DNA from: Papilionanthe hookeriana x Papilionanthe teres | Lineage: Eukaryota; Streptophyta; Magnoliopsida; Asparagales; Orchidaceae | Direction of reading: 5' to 3' | Assembly: GCA_022702705.1 (NCBI GenBank) | Contig: CM040430.1 | Location: 69,391,982-69,455,981 of the forward strand | DNA: 64,000 nt | In this document: in pieces, positions 45,246 through 57,742 of the stretch | Layout of the letters: the number at the start of each line of letters is the position of its first letter | How positions within the stretch are numbered: the first letter of the stretch is position 1 | Program-made: the position numbers and the translations under genes | Notes under the pieces: generated by a model | Database searches by the model: none | Seen by the model: only the letters and a program-made list of their open reading frames with translations | What the model was told of the DNA's origin: nothing

Positions 45246-46233
45246 GCGCCCAAAATTGGTGCTTAGACGTCGGTGACGGTTTTTGACATATCTTCTAGAA
45301 TATACATCGAATTTGGATGATTTCTAAAGCGGTTCTTCGTGCATCTCTTAGGGAATTCATTGGAAATGATAAAAAAGACTTTCTAGAAGAACTTGGGGTG
45401 GTTAGAAGGAGTTATTATTGAATGGACACTTGTTACACCCTTTGGAAGATTTATTGAATATGGACACTTTTGAAGAGATACTTAAGTACCTCTTAGGAAA
45501 TTATAAATATCTCTATAATCTCTTTAAACACTAGAACTCAGGAATACTTATTAAAAGAGAAGAAGAAGGCATGGAGAAGAAGAAGAGGGCCTGAGCAAAA
45601 GCCCCAAGGGGGGCGGTAAGGTTAGAGAGAAAGAAAGAGAGAGAGATTTCTTCTTTTCTTTTCACTTTGTTCTTGGAGAGGATTGTAAGGAGATTGCTTA
45701 TGCTATACAAGGAGAGTCCGATTTTCATTAAAGATAACTATTATCATTGTATTTTTATTAGAATATAGTACTTTGTTTGCATGGTTATAAAGTCTCGTTC
45801 AATGAAAAGTTCTTGTTGTTTCTCCATGTGTGATGAGTATTTTCTTTATCTTCCCTCTTACAATGAATTAGTATGCATGCGTAGGATATAGAATTGTGTA
45901 GAGTGAGAATATATTGTGATGATTTTACTTTGTTCTTAATTTACATGTAAACTTGATCAACTTTCATGTTAAAATCTGTTGTGAGAACATGTAAGAACCG
46001 GTATGTTGTTGTCTCAATCAACTATGATAGAATCACATGAGATTGTATGGATGAGAATGTAATTCATTTAATTGAGTGCAAATAAATAAGGAGATAAACT
46101 TTGAAGGGTGTAGAATTTTAGGATTTTTGAGTGACAGGCTAAAGCCCCCTAATTTGATCTATAGTTTTAGGTTTTGATGCAAGATGTTAGCCTCTAGGTG
46201 GTGGAATAAGAGGGAACTCTAGAGTGAGAGCCA
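45246..46233 (+). repeat. Inverted fragment of an Athila-type LTR (17825 subfamily)
   Basis: Its reverse complement matches part of 17825-19605: for example 46090-46230 mirrors 18340-18480 with the GACAGGCTAAAGCCCCC and GTTAGCCTC words. It starts with GC-rich words GGTGCTTAGACGTCGG and has a TATAAATA at about 45505 on the plus strand. Both ends are missing. It is the only Athila piece in the window facing the plus strand. Element 2 sits at its left edge. Confidence 0.72.
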
Positions 46234-46774
46234 GTATCAAAATTAAAAATAAAATGAAATAAAAAAATTCAAAATGAAAATTAGATGAAAATGATAAACA
46301 AAATCAAATAAAGATAAAAGATAAGATCAAGGCAAAATAAATCATTCTCAAAATCCTGTGTTTCTCTCTCGTTCTACAAATTTATGTTCTTCATAACGTC
46401 ACTTCTAAAAAATACGAAATAATCTCATAATTTTCTACAACTCTCCACGAATTCACACAATTTACACAACTTCCCCCCTTTGAAAGTTCACAAAATCTAT
46501 ACAATTTTCCCCTTAAATTTCCATAAGTTTCTGCACTCCTTCCCCAAATTCGTTGCATTCCTGAAATTTTGAGGTCAGTACCGAAATTCCAATTCTCATT
46601 CTAAGGCTGTTATCTAATTTATAGTTCTCATCTCGGGTTCAGTACCGAAATTCTGATTCCCATGGTCACCTATTAGGCTGGATGTGAGTCCCTGAGCTTT
46701 TCTTCCTAATGTGAGCCCTTTTCTGCTTCTTGAGTTGGATGTGTGTCCCGGAACTTTCCTTCTTAACGTGATAG
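46234..46774. other. Unassigned AT-rich DNA with short degenerate repeats
   Basis: A-rich stretch, then several copies of a word like CAGTACCGAAATTCTGATTC (46575, 46635), which recurs after the 87-bp array (47355-47475), and two copies of a roughly 58-bp word around TTGGATGTG (46677, 46735). No homology to the LTR families is noticed. Confidence 0.5.
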
Positions 46775-47350
46775 TTCTAAGAAATTTATGCTTCATATCC
46801 GTGAAATTTTCTGCCCTCCATGAAATTCTAGGGTTGGAGCTTTGTCGTCCTATTCCTTTAAAATCACTAAACATCGGCATCCTTTCCGAGAAATTTTCCA
46901 CCATACTTGAAATTTCAAGGTCGGAGCTTAGTCGGCCAATTCCTTTGAATTTCCTAAATTTCTACATCATTTTTGAGAAATTTTCCACCCTCCATGAAAT
47001 TTTAGGGTTGAAACATAATCGTCCGATTCCTTCAAATTATCTAAATTCCAGCATCCTATCCGAGAAGTTTTTCACCTTCCATGAAATTCCAGGGCCGGAG
47101 CATTATCGTCCGATTCCTTTAAATTCCCTATTTTTCTGCTTCCTATCCAAAAAATTTTCCACCATCCATGAAATTCCAAAGTTAGTGCAAGGTAGTTTGA
47201 TTCCTTCAAATTTCATAAATTCCCACTTCTAATTCGAGAAAATTTCTGCCCTCCATGAAATTTTGGGGTCGAAGCATGGTCGTTTGATTCCTTTAAATTC
47301 CCTGAATTTCCGCATTCTATTCAAGAAATTTCCCACATCCACGAAATTCC
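46775..47350. repeat. 87-bp tandem repeat array, about 6.5 copies
   Basis: The word TGAAATT recurs at 46821, 46908, 46995, 47082, 47169, 47256 and (as CGAAATT) 47342, giving spacings of 87,87,87,87,87,86. Units share GAGAAATTTTCCACC...CATGAAATTCCAGGG and CGTCCGATTCCTTTAAATT, at perhaps 75-85% by eye. As 87 is divisible by three, one plus-strand frame (46711-47232) stays open across the units, encoding 29-residue repeats with EKFSTLHEI and RPIPLN. Coding is doubtful: no start context or partner gene. Such arrays are known in the 3' untranslated part of Tat/Ogre-type elements, and this one lies just left of copy B3. Confidence 0.88.
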
Positions 47351-47904
47351 AAGATGGGTACTGAAATTCTGATTCTCATTTCCGAGACTAGTACCTCAAA
47401 TCTAGTCCTCATCCATTCGGGATCAGTACCTAAATTCTGATTCCCATTTTTCGAGGTCAGTACCTAAATTCTGACTCTCCCCTTCACACTCACTTAAACT
47501 CAAAGATTCCCAAGAAATTAAATTAAAATTCAAAATTCTTTAAACTCAAATTCCCATTAATTCAAATCGAAACTCAAATTAAAATTAAAATCCAATACCA
47601 ATCTGAAATCAAATTCCAAATCAAATTTCAAATCAAATAGAATCAGATCAGAATCTCTTCAGAATATGGAGGCTTGAAATTCATTGCTCCATTTTGAAGG
47701 TGCTCCGCTTACTTTCCCCAGTGAGAGTTCCTAGATTTGAAGGTTTTTATCAGATAATCCCTAGTGGACATTTTCTTGTTGAATTCTACGTACTGTTTTG
47801 AGTGTGCTAAGTCAGACAGTTGTGTTAGTTTTACTGATCTTGTTGGTCAACACCAATATGTGCGGTGTGCTTGTCCAACACACCACTCTTATTGAGGGTC
47901 CATT
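47351..47904. other. Region between tandem array and copy B3
   Basis: More copies of the CAGTACCTAAATTCTGATTC word (47355-47475), a low-complexity CAAATT stretch (47515-47650), and a 3' part with GGTCAACACC (47845-47854) and a small hairpin GGTGTG...CACACC (47875-47897). If B3 is a 3' LTR, this would be the 3' untranslated end of its element. I see no clear polypurine tract. Confidence 0.4.
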
Positions 47905-49689
47905 TGTTGACCTCACTTTTGTTGAGGTCTAGTCTTTCTTTAGAATAGCCTAGGGTCTAACCATAGAACTCTCTTGGTGACTATATTAGAATACTTGTGA
48001 TGGAAACTTTCCCTTAGAAATTCAAAACACTTATTTACTTCACTTGGAGTTTCAAATGGTTAAAGTTTAACCTTTAAGTACTTTGGAGGATAAGACTAAG
48101 TATAAGTAAACTCAAAGGAAGTTCCCTAAGGTGAACATGCCTTAGGACTCACCCTGGTAAGTCTGGTGTGGGTCAGGCTCATGCACACACTCACACCCAC
48201 TATACACTTACACTCACTACTTTCAACCCTAAACCAAACTTCCTCAAATTGATCCCCTACTGTTTTCGAAACTCATGTGGGTGGTTCCCTAAGCTCTTGG
48301 CCCTAGACAAGAGTTTATTAGAACCAACATAAGGAGGATCCAAAGTGGGATTTCTCTTGGTCCATGGCTTAAATAGGTTGAAATTCTCATTTAACCCCAA
48401 TTCTATCAAAAATTCGAACTTTGACCCCTTACACCTAAAACTCTACCAAATTACTAAATTACTCCTAAACCCTAAATTTTGACCAAAATCCGAAAATTTT
48501 CTCAAATTAACCAATTTCTTTAAAAAATCATTCCTAAATGTTCTCCACCATCAAAATTAACCAAAATCTAACAAATTTCCCAAAATTCCCAAAATAGACC
48601 CAAAATACAAAAAATGACCAAAATACCCCTCCAAATTCAAAAATTCCAAAGATTCCCAAAAATTCTGAAATCATCATAAATTTCCCCAAAATCAATTTGA
48701 ACCACTTCATTAGACCCAATTGAACAATTTTGACCAAAAGCCCCAAATTACCACTTTAAGCCTAAAATACGTAAATCACCTCCAATGTCCACCCAATTGA
48801 CCTCAATCTCCCCCAATGTCAATTCTAAACTCAAATTCACCTTGCCTAATCTCAATTAAAACCAAATCCAAGCCCAATTTGACCCAATTGCAAACCCAAT
48901 TTCAATCCAAATCAAGAAGCCCCAATCTTGGCCTTATGACCTAAATCCCCCAAATTGAACTACTTAGCTAAGTTCATTTCCTCAAATTTGGATTCCAAAC
49001 TTATCATAACATTCCTACACACCATACTGATCCATTAATTGACCCACTTTTGAGCCCAAACCTCTCCCAAATCCAACCCAAGTTAAAATCCCTAAGTTTG
49101 CCCCAAATGTGCTACATACCTAAACTCCATCAAATTGAATCCCTGAATCCAAGACTTTCCACCCAATCCATGTTGAAAACTCTTCATGAAATCCCCCTTA
49201 ACTTCACTCTAGCCTAACCCAAACCCAAGTCTAACCCAACGTGCCCAAAATTGACTATATGACCAATTCCAACAAATTGACCCCCCAAATCAATTCAAAC
49301 CACTCCAAATCTTTTCCAAATCCTACATCACAATCGTACACACCACATTGAACAATCAATTTGACCCAAACCAAGCTCAAACCCAACTCAGCCCAACATT
49401 GACCCAAGTTACCCAAATATGAACCCATGATCCATTGTGACCAAACCTAGCCTAATGTGACCAAGCCAAGTCCACCACAACCATTAAGTGAACCCTAAAG
49501 ATTGGTCTTGATCCACCTAGCCCAACCTAGTGGAGCCATGGACCAAGTGTCCCCTAAATTAGGGGATCCCCTTCCTTAAATGGACAAACCTAAGGGAGAT
49601 TTGCAATAAACCATTAACCACTTAAGGTCGCTGCAATTAAGACCTGCTCACCTGACCACCTGACTTCTGGCCACCTCCCCTGTCCTTGT
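47905..49689 (+). repeat. Family B copy B3, left segment
   Basis: Starts TGTTGACCTCACTTTTGTTG, colinear with B1 and B2. It includes a telobox (48467-48475) and the G-poor tract (48370-49500). It is interrupted at CTTGT (49685-49689) by a solo LTR. Confidence 0.85.
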
Positions 49690-51349
49690 TGGTTAATCGG
49701 GGCTACCTTTGAATAAGTTTTTGAAAAATATTTCCAATTCATTCACAAAGTTTAATTAGTATAATAAGAAATCAGCCATTCTATACGCAAGTATACGTAT
49801 CTATCAAGCAATACAGGGCTCAGGTGGAGTTTTGATTATCGATCCCACAGGGAGGAAGCAAACCTTTAAGCGTAGCACATAAATCCAATATTCAAATTTG
49901 TAATGCACTTAAAGTAAATACTAAAGTTGCTAAAGTTCAACGATGCTAGGGATTTTAAGTTCACTAAAGGACTTTTCAAACTTCAAATTAAAGTTAACTG
50001 CTACTACAATAAATTTTGTATTGCAAGGTTTAAATATTGAAAAAGTGTCCTCCCCTTACAATAATGTTATGGTGAGTGAATAATAAAGATTAGTAAAAAT
50101 ATTGTATTGTTTTGAATAGGAGCATTCCTATTCTTTACACTCTTCTGAGTGCAATAAAGAACATTGGCTAATCCTAGGTTTAGCCCCTAAATCTGTTGTT
50201 AGGCTGAAAGGATACTTGCTCTTAATCCAGAGCTGCCACTTTCCTTTGCCTGAAGGCTAACTCTCGCTTTAGTTTCCAAATACTAAGGCCAAATTGGGGA
50301 TTTTAGTCTGTCATCGTAAAATCTCCAATTCTACACCCAATAAATCATATTTCTCTAGTTATTTGCACCCAACCCCCATGAACTACATCACTCATTCATG
50401 GACATTGAAAATAATCTTCACTTTTGTTGTAGAAAGCATAGTCCTTTCAGATCGCATGTTTCACAATATATTTTAACAATTAAATTGGCTAGATGGAAAT
50501 TAAATGAAGTACAGAGTGGAAAATCATCATAATTTCTTAACATTCATATGGCACATCCAATCTAAACTATCACTTCACCATATATCATTGCAAGGAGAAA
50601 GACGAAGAAATCAACTCAGAATTCATGAGGAAGATATGACAAAACAAAAATTATATAGATAAAAGCAAATTCATGTAAATAAAAAGAAGTAAATACAGCT
50701 TATCTTAATTTCTTCCTTAAGAAAATCCCTTGAAGTTCCCTTGAATCTCCTTCTCTCTTCACAACAACACACAATTCTCTCTAAGAATAATAGGGAAGAA
50801 GAAATCTCACGCGTTCCCTCTCCTCCTACAACTCTTTTGAGAAGAATCCCTCACAAAACAACACTTTTACACTAAACCCTAGACTCTAAACTCTCTACAA
50901 ACACTTCCTCTCAACTCACACACTAATTTACTTTACTCACACCACCTCTTCTCTTTTAATTCTAGCGCCAAATTCATGTTAAAATAGCCTAGGGATGATT
51001 TCCCTAAGATATGCCTGAAGAATACCTTTAAAAGTCATCTAAATACATTGAATCTGGCCTCCAACTACATTGGATGCCATCAGCACCCTATTGCCCTAAT
51101 TATTTTGAGGCTCTCTGGAAAAATGCACCGTCGACGCCCAATCTAGCATCGTTGGCGCTAGAACTTTAGAATTTTGGTTTCTTCCCTTTTTTGCTCCAAA
51201 TTCTTTCCTTCTTGCTTCTTTTTGCTCTAATAGCCTAAAATCATCATACCTGCAACAAAACATGAAAAATACCCTCCTTTAAAGTGCAATATCACAAAAA
51301 AGGAGTATAAAATATATATATGAAAATCAAACATATTTTTGGTGCATCA
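49690..51349 (-). mobile_element. Solo Athila-type LTR (1660 bp) in copy B3
   Basis: Runs TGGTTAATCG...GGTGCATCA. Flanks CTTGT (49685-49689) and CTGGC (51350-51354) fit a diverged 5-bp duplication: copy B1 reads CTAGT in the same context without an insertion. It contains ACGCAAGTATACGTATC and CGATCCCACAGG (49788-49852) and GC-rich words (51066-51160). It belongs to the element 2 LTR subfamily. No interior is left. Confidence 0.88.
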
Positions 51350-54300
51350 CTGGCCGGCCTAGTCGCCAGAGGAGCCCAAAATGAGAAGGCCTCCCCCTCA
51401 AATTAAACCCAATTGAACCCAACCAATGTGGAAAGCTCTGATTGGTTGGTGCAGCAATTAAGCACTCCACATAAGCAGCTCAATGCACCTATTACCAAGC
51501 CTTAAGCTCCATCAGGCAGCCATGGCTATAAATGGACCCCTTCATGGCCAAGATGGAGAGGGCACTTGAACTTAGCGAAGCCGTAACAAAATCTTTCTAG
51601 AGCTTATCCAGACCCTCTTGAGTGCAAGCCCACTCTTTTCATCCATCTGAACCCACTGCCCTGAGCCAATTTCTCATTCCAATTCCCTGCCGAAAACAGG
51701 ACAGAATTAACCACCACTCCACACTGCACCAAAATCCAATTGCTTGCACCCACACCATCACCAGACTGAGAGAAGAAGATCCCTCATAGAAGCCCCATCA
51801 CAGAAAGCCCTAGCATAGAGTTTGATCAACCCTCCAAATTGGGTTTGATCAAGTTCATGCCTGGACCCAGGGTGAGCTCGAATTGGTTCTTAGAGGAGCT
51901 TCGCGAGGTACTTACAAAGGTGTAGAGGTCATTTAATCGAAGCCACACCCCTCTGATCAAGGTATTGAGCTCTCACTCTAATCCGAGACTATTTTTGTTC
52001 TTCAAGTACGAATAATGTATTTCATACCATAAAACCGTATGGATATATTTGTCTGGACTAGATGAGTCCATAGGATCAAACTCGAAGTGATTTGTTTGAG
52101 TATAAGCTAAGATCTTAGGGCTAAAAGTTGGACGATTCGCGGTTTGAACCAGTTAGGGATGATGAACCAGTGCCGTCCGATCGCGCGTTTATCAGACAGA
52201 CGACCCAGATCACCCCGGATGGAGTGATGGAGCGGAACCGCGGAGCCTAGTCATCACTGAGTCAAATGGTAGCCTCCAATAGCTCGACGACACGTTTGCT
52301 TGTGACACGTATGAGGCTGGTGCGGATAAGTGAGAAAATAGGATATTTTTTAATTAATTAAATCATTCCACCTTTAAAAATTCATAACTTTTTGTAAAAA
52401 ATTCTATTAAAAAAACCCTATTGCTCAGTGAACAGAGGAGAACAATCTTGAAATAGTTTGGTGTTTATTTGATGTGAATTTTATTTTTAATTAATTAAAT
52501 ACAATAAATAATATTTACGGCCTAATTAGCTCTAGAAATTTCACCATGACTTATGATTTAGGGGTTTTGTTCTCTCTGTCATGAGAGATATTCCTTGGTT
52601 TTTTCAATCTCAGAGGGAATCTCTATATAGAGACCCCTAATTTTCAAGTTAAATATGTCTGTTTTGATATAAAAATTATAATAATTAGAATATTAATAAA
52701 AAAATACATAAGTTTTTTTGGGTTTAATGTGACCAGAGGACCAGAACAAAAATATAAACTTGGTTTAACTCATTCAATATCTCACTAATGGTAATTAAAT
52801 CTCTAAAATGAAAGAAAAATAAAAGGGTTAAATATAAATGTAAATAAGTTAATTTTGATTCACCACTGCACATTAGGGTCAAAGGAGCTCCTATAAAAAT
52901 TTTAAAGTCATTTGGAGTTAATTTGATCACCTAATTTGATTTTTTAAATTAAATAACTTTTTAGCATCAAAATAATTATAATAATTAAAATATAAGTTAT
53001 AAGTATAAAATTAGTTTTGGGAATTCCTTATCACTAGGTGAATTTAATAAAATAAAAATGGTCATTAAAATAAAGATTTCATTTTTAGGCTTATTTTTAA
53101 AATTTAAAATTATTTAAAATTAATAAAATAAACTAAAAATCACAAAAATCACTAGAATACAAAAATGCACTAAACTATCACATTTGGTCTCCTGATCACT
53201 TGAGAGCAATTAAAATAATTTTCCTAATTTTCTAAATAAAGATATTAATTTTTTAAAGCTTAAAAATGGATTTTTCCTAATTTCTCACAAAAATAATTCT
53301 AATAATTAAAATAGAAAACAAAAAAATATAAAATTTATTTCTCTAGGTTCCTTGACCTTATTGAAACTTATAAAAAATACCAAATATAATTTTCAACGTA
53401 AATAATATTTTATATTTAATTCATACTCCAGAAATTAAAATAATTATAATAATTAAATTAAAATTCAAAAAATCATGGAAATTGGTCCAAGTGGTCCATT
53501 GGTCTAGGTGAACCTCCAGTAATTTTTCTAAGAATAAATATTGTGCTTGGATTAAGTTATTAAACTATCTTTGAAAATCCTCATTTTTGCATGTAAATAA
53601 TTATATAAATTAAAATTAGAAATATTACATTTTTTTCATTTGATGTTTTAATTGACCCATAAGTGGGGAAAGAAAAAAACATTTCAAAGTCATTTGAGTT
53701 AAATTTAATGAATTATATGGTGATAGACCTTATAGGGGCAAAATTGTAATTAAGGAATTTAAGCCTTAATTAATGTTTAGGCCTAATCAAAGGGAAATGG
53801 GTAATGAAAGATCATAATTGACATACCTAGATGATTGAAATACAGAGGTTTTAAATGGTAGAAATTAACCTCACCTTTGTCACAGAAAAGATAAATTTGC
53901 AATTTCTTTAATTATCTAAATTTGGAAGATAATAAAAAATTAAATGATCCTAAATTAAGGGGTTCATCCTTAGAAGATAATATCTAATAATATAAAACCT
54001 CTAATCAATGGTTTAATGATAATTTATTACTTTGATAAGAATCATGATCACATAAGTTAACTTTTACCTAAATTGCAAATATACCCATTGAAGTCTTAAG
54101 GGCTTGGTAGTGAGCAAGGCTTAATCAAATTTGACTAATATGGATTAGAAAAGATGACAAAATTAATTGTAAACATATTTGAAACACTACAAGCCCAACT
54201 TAACCAACTAGGCTTCTTAATTCAACCAATGTGCCCCTAAAGGTGCCACTCACATAATTTAATTAGAATATCAATTGATGATTACCCCCTTCTTAGAGAT

Positions 54301-56098
54301 GATCAAAACATCAGTTCGTTGAGCATAAGGGTATGATAGAGATGAATCATTAAGCAACATAATAAGTTTGAATGAACTCGAGACATTTCAGAGGATTGTG
54401 AGATGTCTGGGGCTCAGCCCCTGGGCTTTTCTTACACTCTTTTGGATACCTTGGAGGATGATTAAACTTATTATGTTTTTTTTAAGGAATCATCCATACA
54501 TTTAAAATAAGACCCACCAAGTTATGATATAGGTCTTGATGAGTACGCTTCAAACTTGTTTTCCTGCTTTCTAGCATGCTTAAAATACGGCAAAATTATA
54601 TATATGCATTGCAAGGATAAAATTTCAGGTGAAGGAACGAGAAGAAATGTCAGGTACACTTTTATTTTATTGCAGTGAAATTTACTTTCATTTACTTTTC
54701 TGTACCTTTTCTTCTTGTGAAATTATAGGATAAACAATAAGGTCACCCTGCATGTCTAAACAAAAAATTTTAAGAAAGTCACAAAACTAAAACCAAAATT
54801 AAAATTAAAACAAAACAAAGTTAAAATTCACCGCCACAACAGCTAAATTATAAGACAACTCAAAATTTAATCACAAAAAAAAATAATAATCACAATTGCA
54901 ACTAAATTAAAACGTCTCAAGATGATCAGGAATTCCTCGGAAGAGGCAACCTACAGCCGCTAACGAGATTTCCCATGTTCTGAATGAAAGTATTGAATTT
55001 ATTTAGTAGAATTCGGTAAATTCATCTAGACTAAGTGAATTAGAAGAAAATGGTGGTATCGGAACGAGGGAACTGTGGAATCTTAATTGGTGTCGCCATA
55101 ATCAACTTAAATATTTCTCTAGTAAGATATTAAGACACCTCAATTTAAACATTTCTAAAACATGCTACTTCTCCTAATCTCCTACATTTGACACTTTTAA
55201 AACTAAACCTGCTACGACAAGGATCTTGGAGCATACACAGTGTTCAGCACGACCATCTTAAATAAAAAATTCCTTAAAAATAAACAACAAGACATAAAAC
55301 TTCGAGGTAGTTTATCTAGTGCAACATAAATCCTCACTATATCTCTTTAGGCTTTTGTAACTTGTGCAATATAAGCCCTAACTCGTCTTAGGATTTCGAG
55401 ATTGTCATCTTAGATGACATAAATCCTCCTATCATCCAGGCTATTCACATGATTGGTATAAAGTGAATGTAAGCCCTAAATAATAAGTTTGGCATGATGA
55501 AATATCAAATAATTATATCAAATTGAAGCAAAACAATATGATAGTTTGGGAAATCACCAAGATTCTTCTTAGACCTGTGTTTTCCCCTAAATATCTCTTT
55601 CTTCGGATTCCTATAATAACTATTCCAAACTTGAGCCACTCACCTATAGGATTTCTTATTACCACATTTTCTTGAAGATCATTACCTTTTGGAAGTCATG
55701 AAAATAATATTTCCTGATCTAAATCAAGAGTTTTCTTAGGTGACTTCGATTATCTAAGATGTAATTAACTCTAAGGGCTTGCCTTCATAGGAAACATAAA
55801 GATCCCAGATTAATATAAACACTATCTAATTGCTTCATATTAGGTAGGAGAAGTAGTCGGTCAACATAAAGGTTCACAGACCAAAAGGATGTCATAAGTC
55901 TTTAGTTTATTTGATAGAGCCTCATTAGTAAGCAATGTGCCTATTCTTCGGGGTGGATGCACAACTTGCAACGTAGTGATCGATTATTTAAACTATTGTT
56001 TATATGAGATTAGTTTGATTTCATGGTTTTCAAATTAAAAATGATATTTTCCAAAAATCTATATATATTTTTATAAATTAAACCTAAACATTTTAACA
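51350..56098 (+). repeat. Family B copy B3, right segment
   Basis: Continues B3 colinearly with 16570-17824 plus 19606-21426 (B1) and with B2 from 23240 to 28097. It has a TATA box (51527-51533), a CpG-containing block (52150-52330), and GGTCAACA (55859-55866). Without the solo LTR, B3 from TGTTGACC to GGTCAACA measures about 6.30 kb. No gene. Confidence 0.82.
51527..51533 (+). promoter_or_regulatory. TATA box of family B (copy B3)
   Basis: TATAAAT in the context GCCATGGCTATAAATGGACC, aligned with B1 and B2. Confidence 0.6.
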
Positions 56099-57645
56099 GC
56101 CGACATCTCCCTAATCATCACCCCGGTCCTCTGCGCATTCCTTAGGACTTGGGCAACATAATCCCTTATTCTTTAGCTCACCATATCCGTCTAAAAATCT
56201 TAATTTCTCATACTAAAACCAAGGAAATTTTTAGGTTTAAGTGAACTTCATCAAACCTTGAGTCTAAATGTCACAAAAGCTTCCCAAGCTCCCAACAACA
56301 CTTCCCAAATCTAAATCGAACCATCCTGAGGTCCATAGCCTATTCTAAGCAGAATCCAAGCCACCATTTCACCAAGATCATATATAGGCCCGATTTCAGA
56401 GCAAATTGAACTAATGAGGAGCTTTGCAAGGTCACTACAAACGTGTTTACCAACCCCAATTGTGGCCACTCTTCTTGGGTAAATGTATGGATCACAAACC
56501 CTAAGCATTGGCTTAAGTATAGTCTTTTATGAAAAAAATTGTAAAACTATGCTTAATTAGCTATATGGATGTGAGCTGCTCAGTTAGATGAAGCCTTAGA
56601 AACAAGTCACATGAGATTTCATGAAGAATATGAGAGATATTGTAATTTGATCATGAACGGTCTTCGAGTAATCGTCATGTGGGAACGATAAAACGATGTC
56701 GTCCATTTTTCGTGTATCGAAAATGGATAGCATTTATTTAGTCGAATCGCCGAAATGTCCATATGAAGGAGACCAAAATGCGGGCTAGCTCAGATGACAG
56801 CGTGGAAAGCGCATCCAATCCAAACGCGCCGCACAAGCTTTCAGATCTGCTGAGGATTGCAGAGCGATGTATCACATAAATAGATAATTAGGGAATATTG
56901 AATTAATTAATTCCAGAAAACTCTAATTAACTTAAAAAAATTATATCTTTGCCTAGAAAAATTACAAAAATAAAAGGAAAATACCCAAAGCTCCGTAGAC
57001 CAAGGAGAAATTAAAAAAATAAAATTGACAATAAATAATTTATATTAAATTTTTAATTAATTAAATATTTTAGATATTATTTTAATTATTAAAAATTCAA
57101 TATAAATTCCAAAATCTTGAAACTTGTAGAGATTATTCCCCCAATTAATGAGATATTCTCTAATTTTTCCAAGATAAGGGGATTACCCTAAAATAAAAAT
57201 GACCAATTTTCTATGAAAAATCTGAAAATTGGAAATAAAAATTGGAATTGATTAAAAAATGCAAGGTAATTAATTTAATGCCTACAATAAAAATTTCCAA
57301 CTATTAAAAGTCTAAAATGATAATTTAGACTTCTAGGGTAAAAAATGTAATTTACGAAAATTTATACTTTAGCCCAAAATTAACTCTAACTTTAGAAGCT
57401 TAACTACGTGAACACAAATCTGTAATCTATGGTTTGTTCTAATTTAAACATAAAATTAGAGTAAGTGTTGAGCTCAATTAATTTGAACTTAACTAAATAC
57501 TAAATATATGTGTTTTTGGTTCTAGCCACATTGGAACCAGCACCAACCCAACCTCATGTTTTGAGCCCAATCACTTTAAATCGTAATTAGGTCTAAGCCA
57601 TGGTAGACCTAGTTATCTAATTACGTCTTAATTAAATTAGGTATA
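56099..57645 (+). repeat. Diverged family B-like fragment
   Basis: Weakly follows the middle of family B: a GGAGCTTTGCAAGGTCACTAC stretch (56415), the TATATGGATGTG / AGATGAAGCC stretch (56570), and an ATGTCGTCCATTTTTCGTGTATCG block (56695) like the CpG-containing block of B1-B3. Then AT-rich sequence. It may be a remnant of a related but older LTR family. No ORF. Confidence 0.5.
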
Positions 57646-57742
57646 TGATCCCCGATAAATGTAACCGCGCCAAAAACTTGATACTGACTTGTAAATGTAA
57701 CGACGCTAAAAACTTGATTCCCGGCAAACAACGCCAAAAACT
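57646..57742 (-). other. Three consecutive primer-site-like motifs
   Basis: CGCCAAAAACTTG (ending 57680), CGCTAAAAACTTG (ending 57716) and CGCCAAAAACTTG (ending 57744) occur 36 and 28 bp apart, each preceded by a degraded GTAAC/CGGCAA word. Each looks like the tRNA-Asp primer site plus the first LTR bases, as in 13299-13325. The last abuts the LTR of element 4. Confidence 0.75.

Noticed and set aside
46711..47232. 173-codon plus-strand ORF
   Set aside because: It is the 87-bp tandem array read in the frame that stays open because the period is divisible by three. No start context, neighbour or known protein supports a gene. Kept only as a finding.
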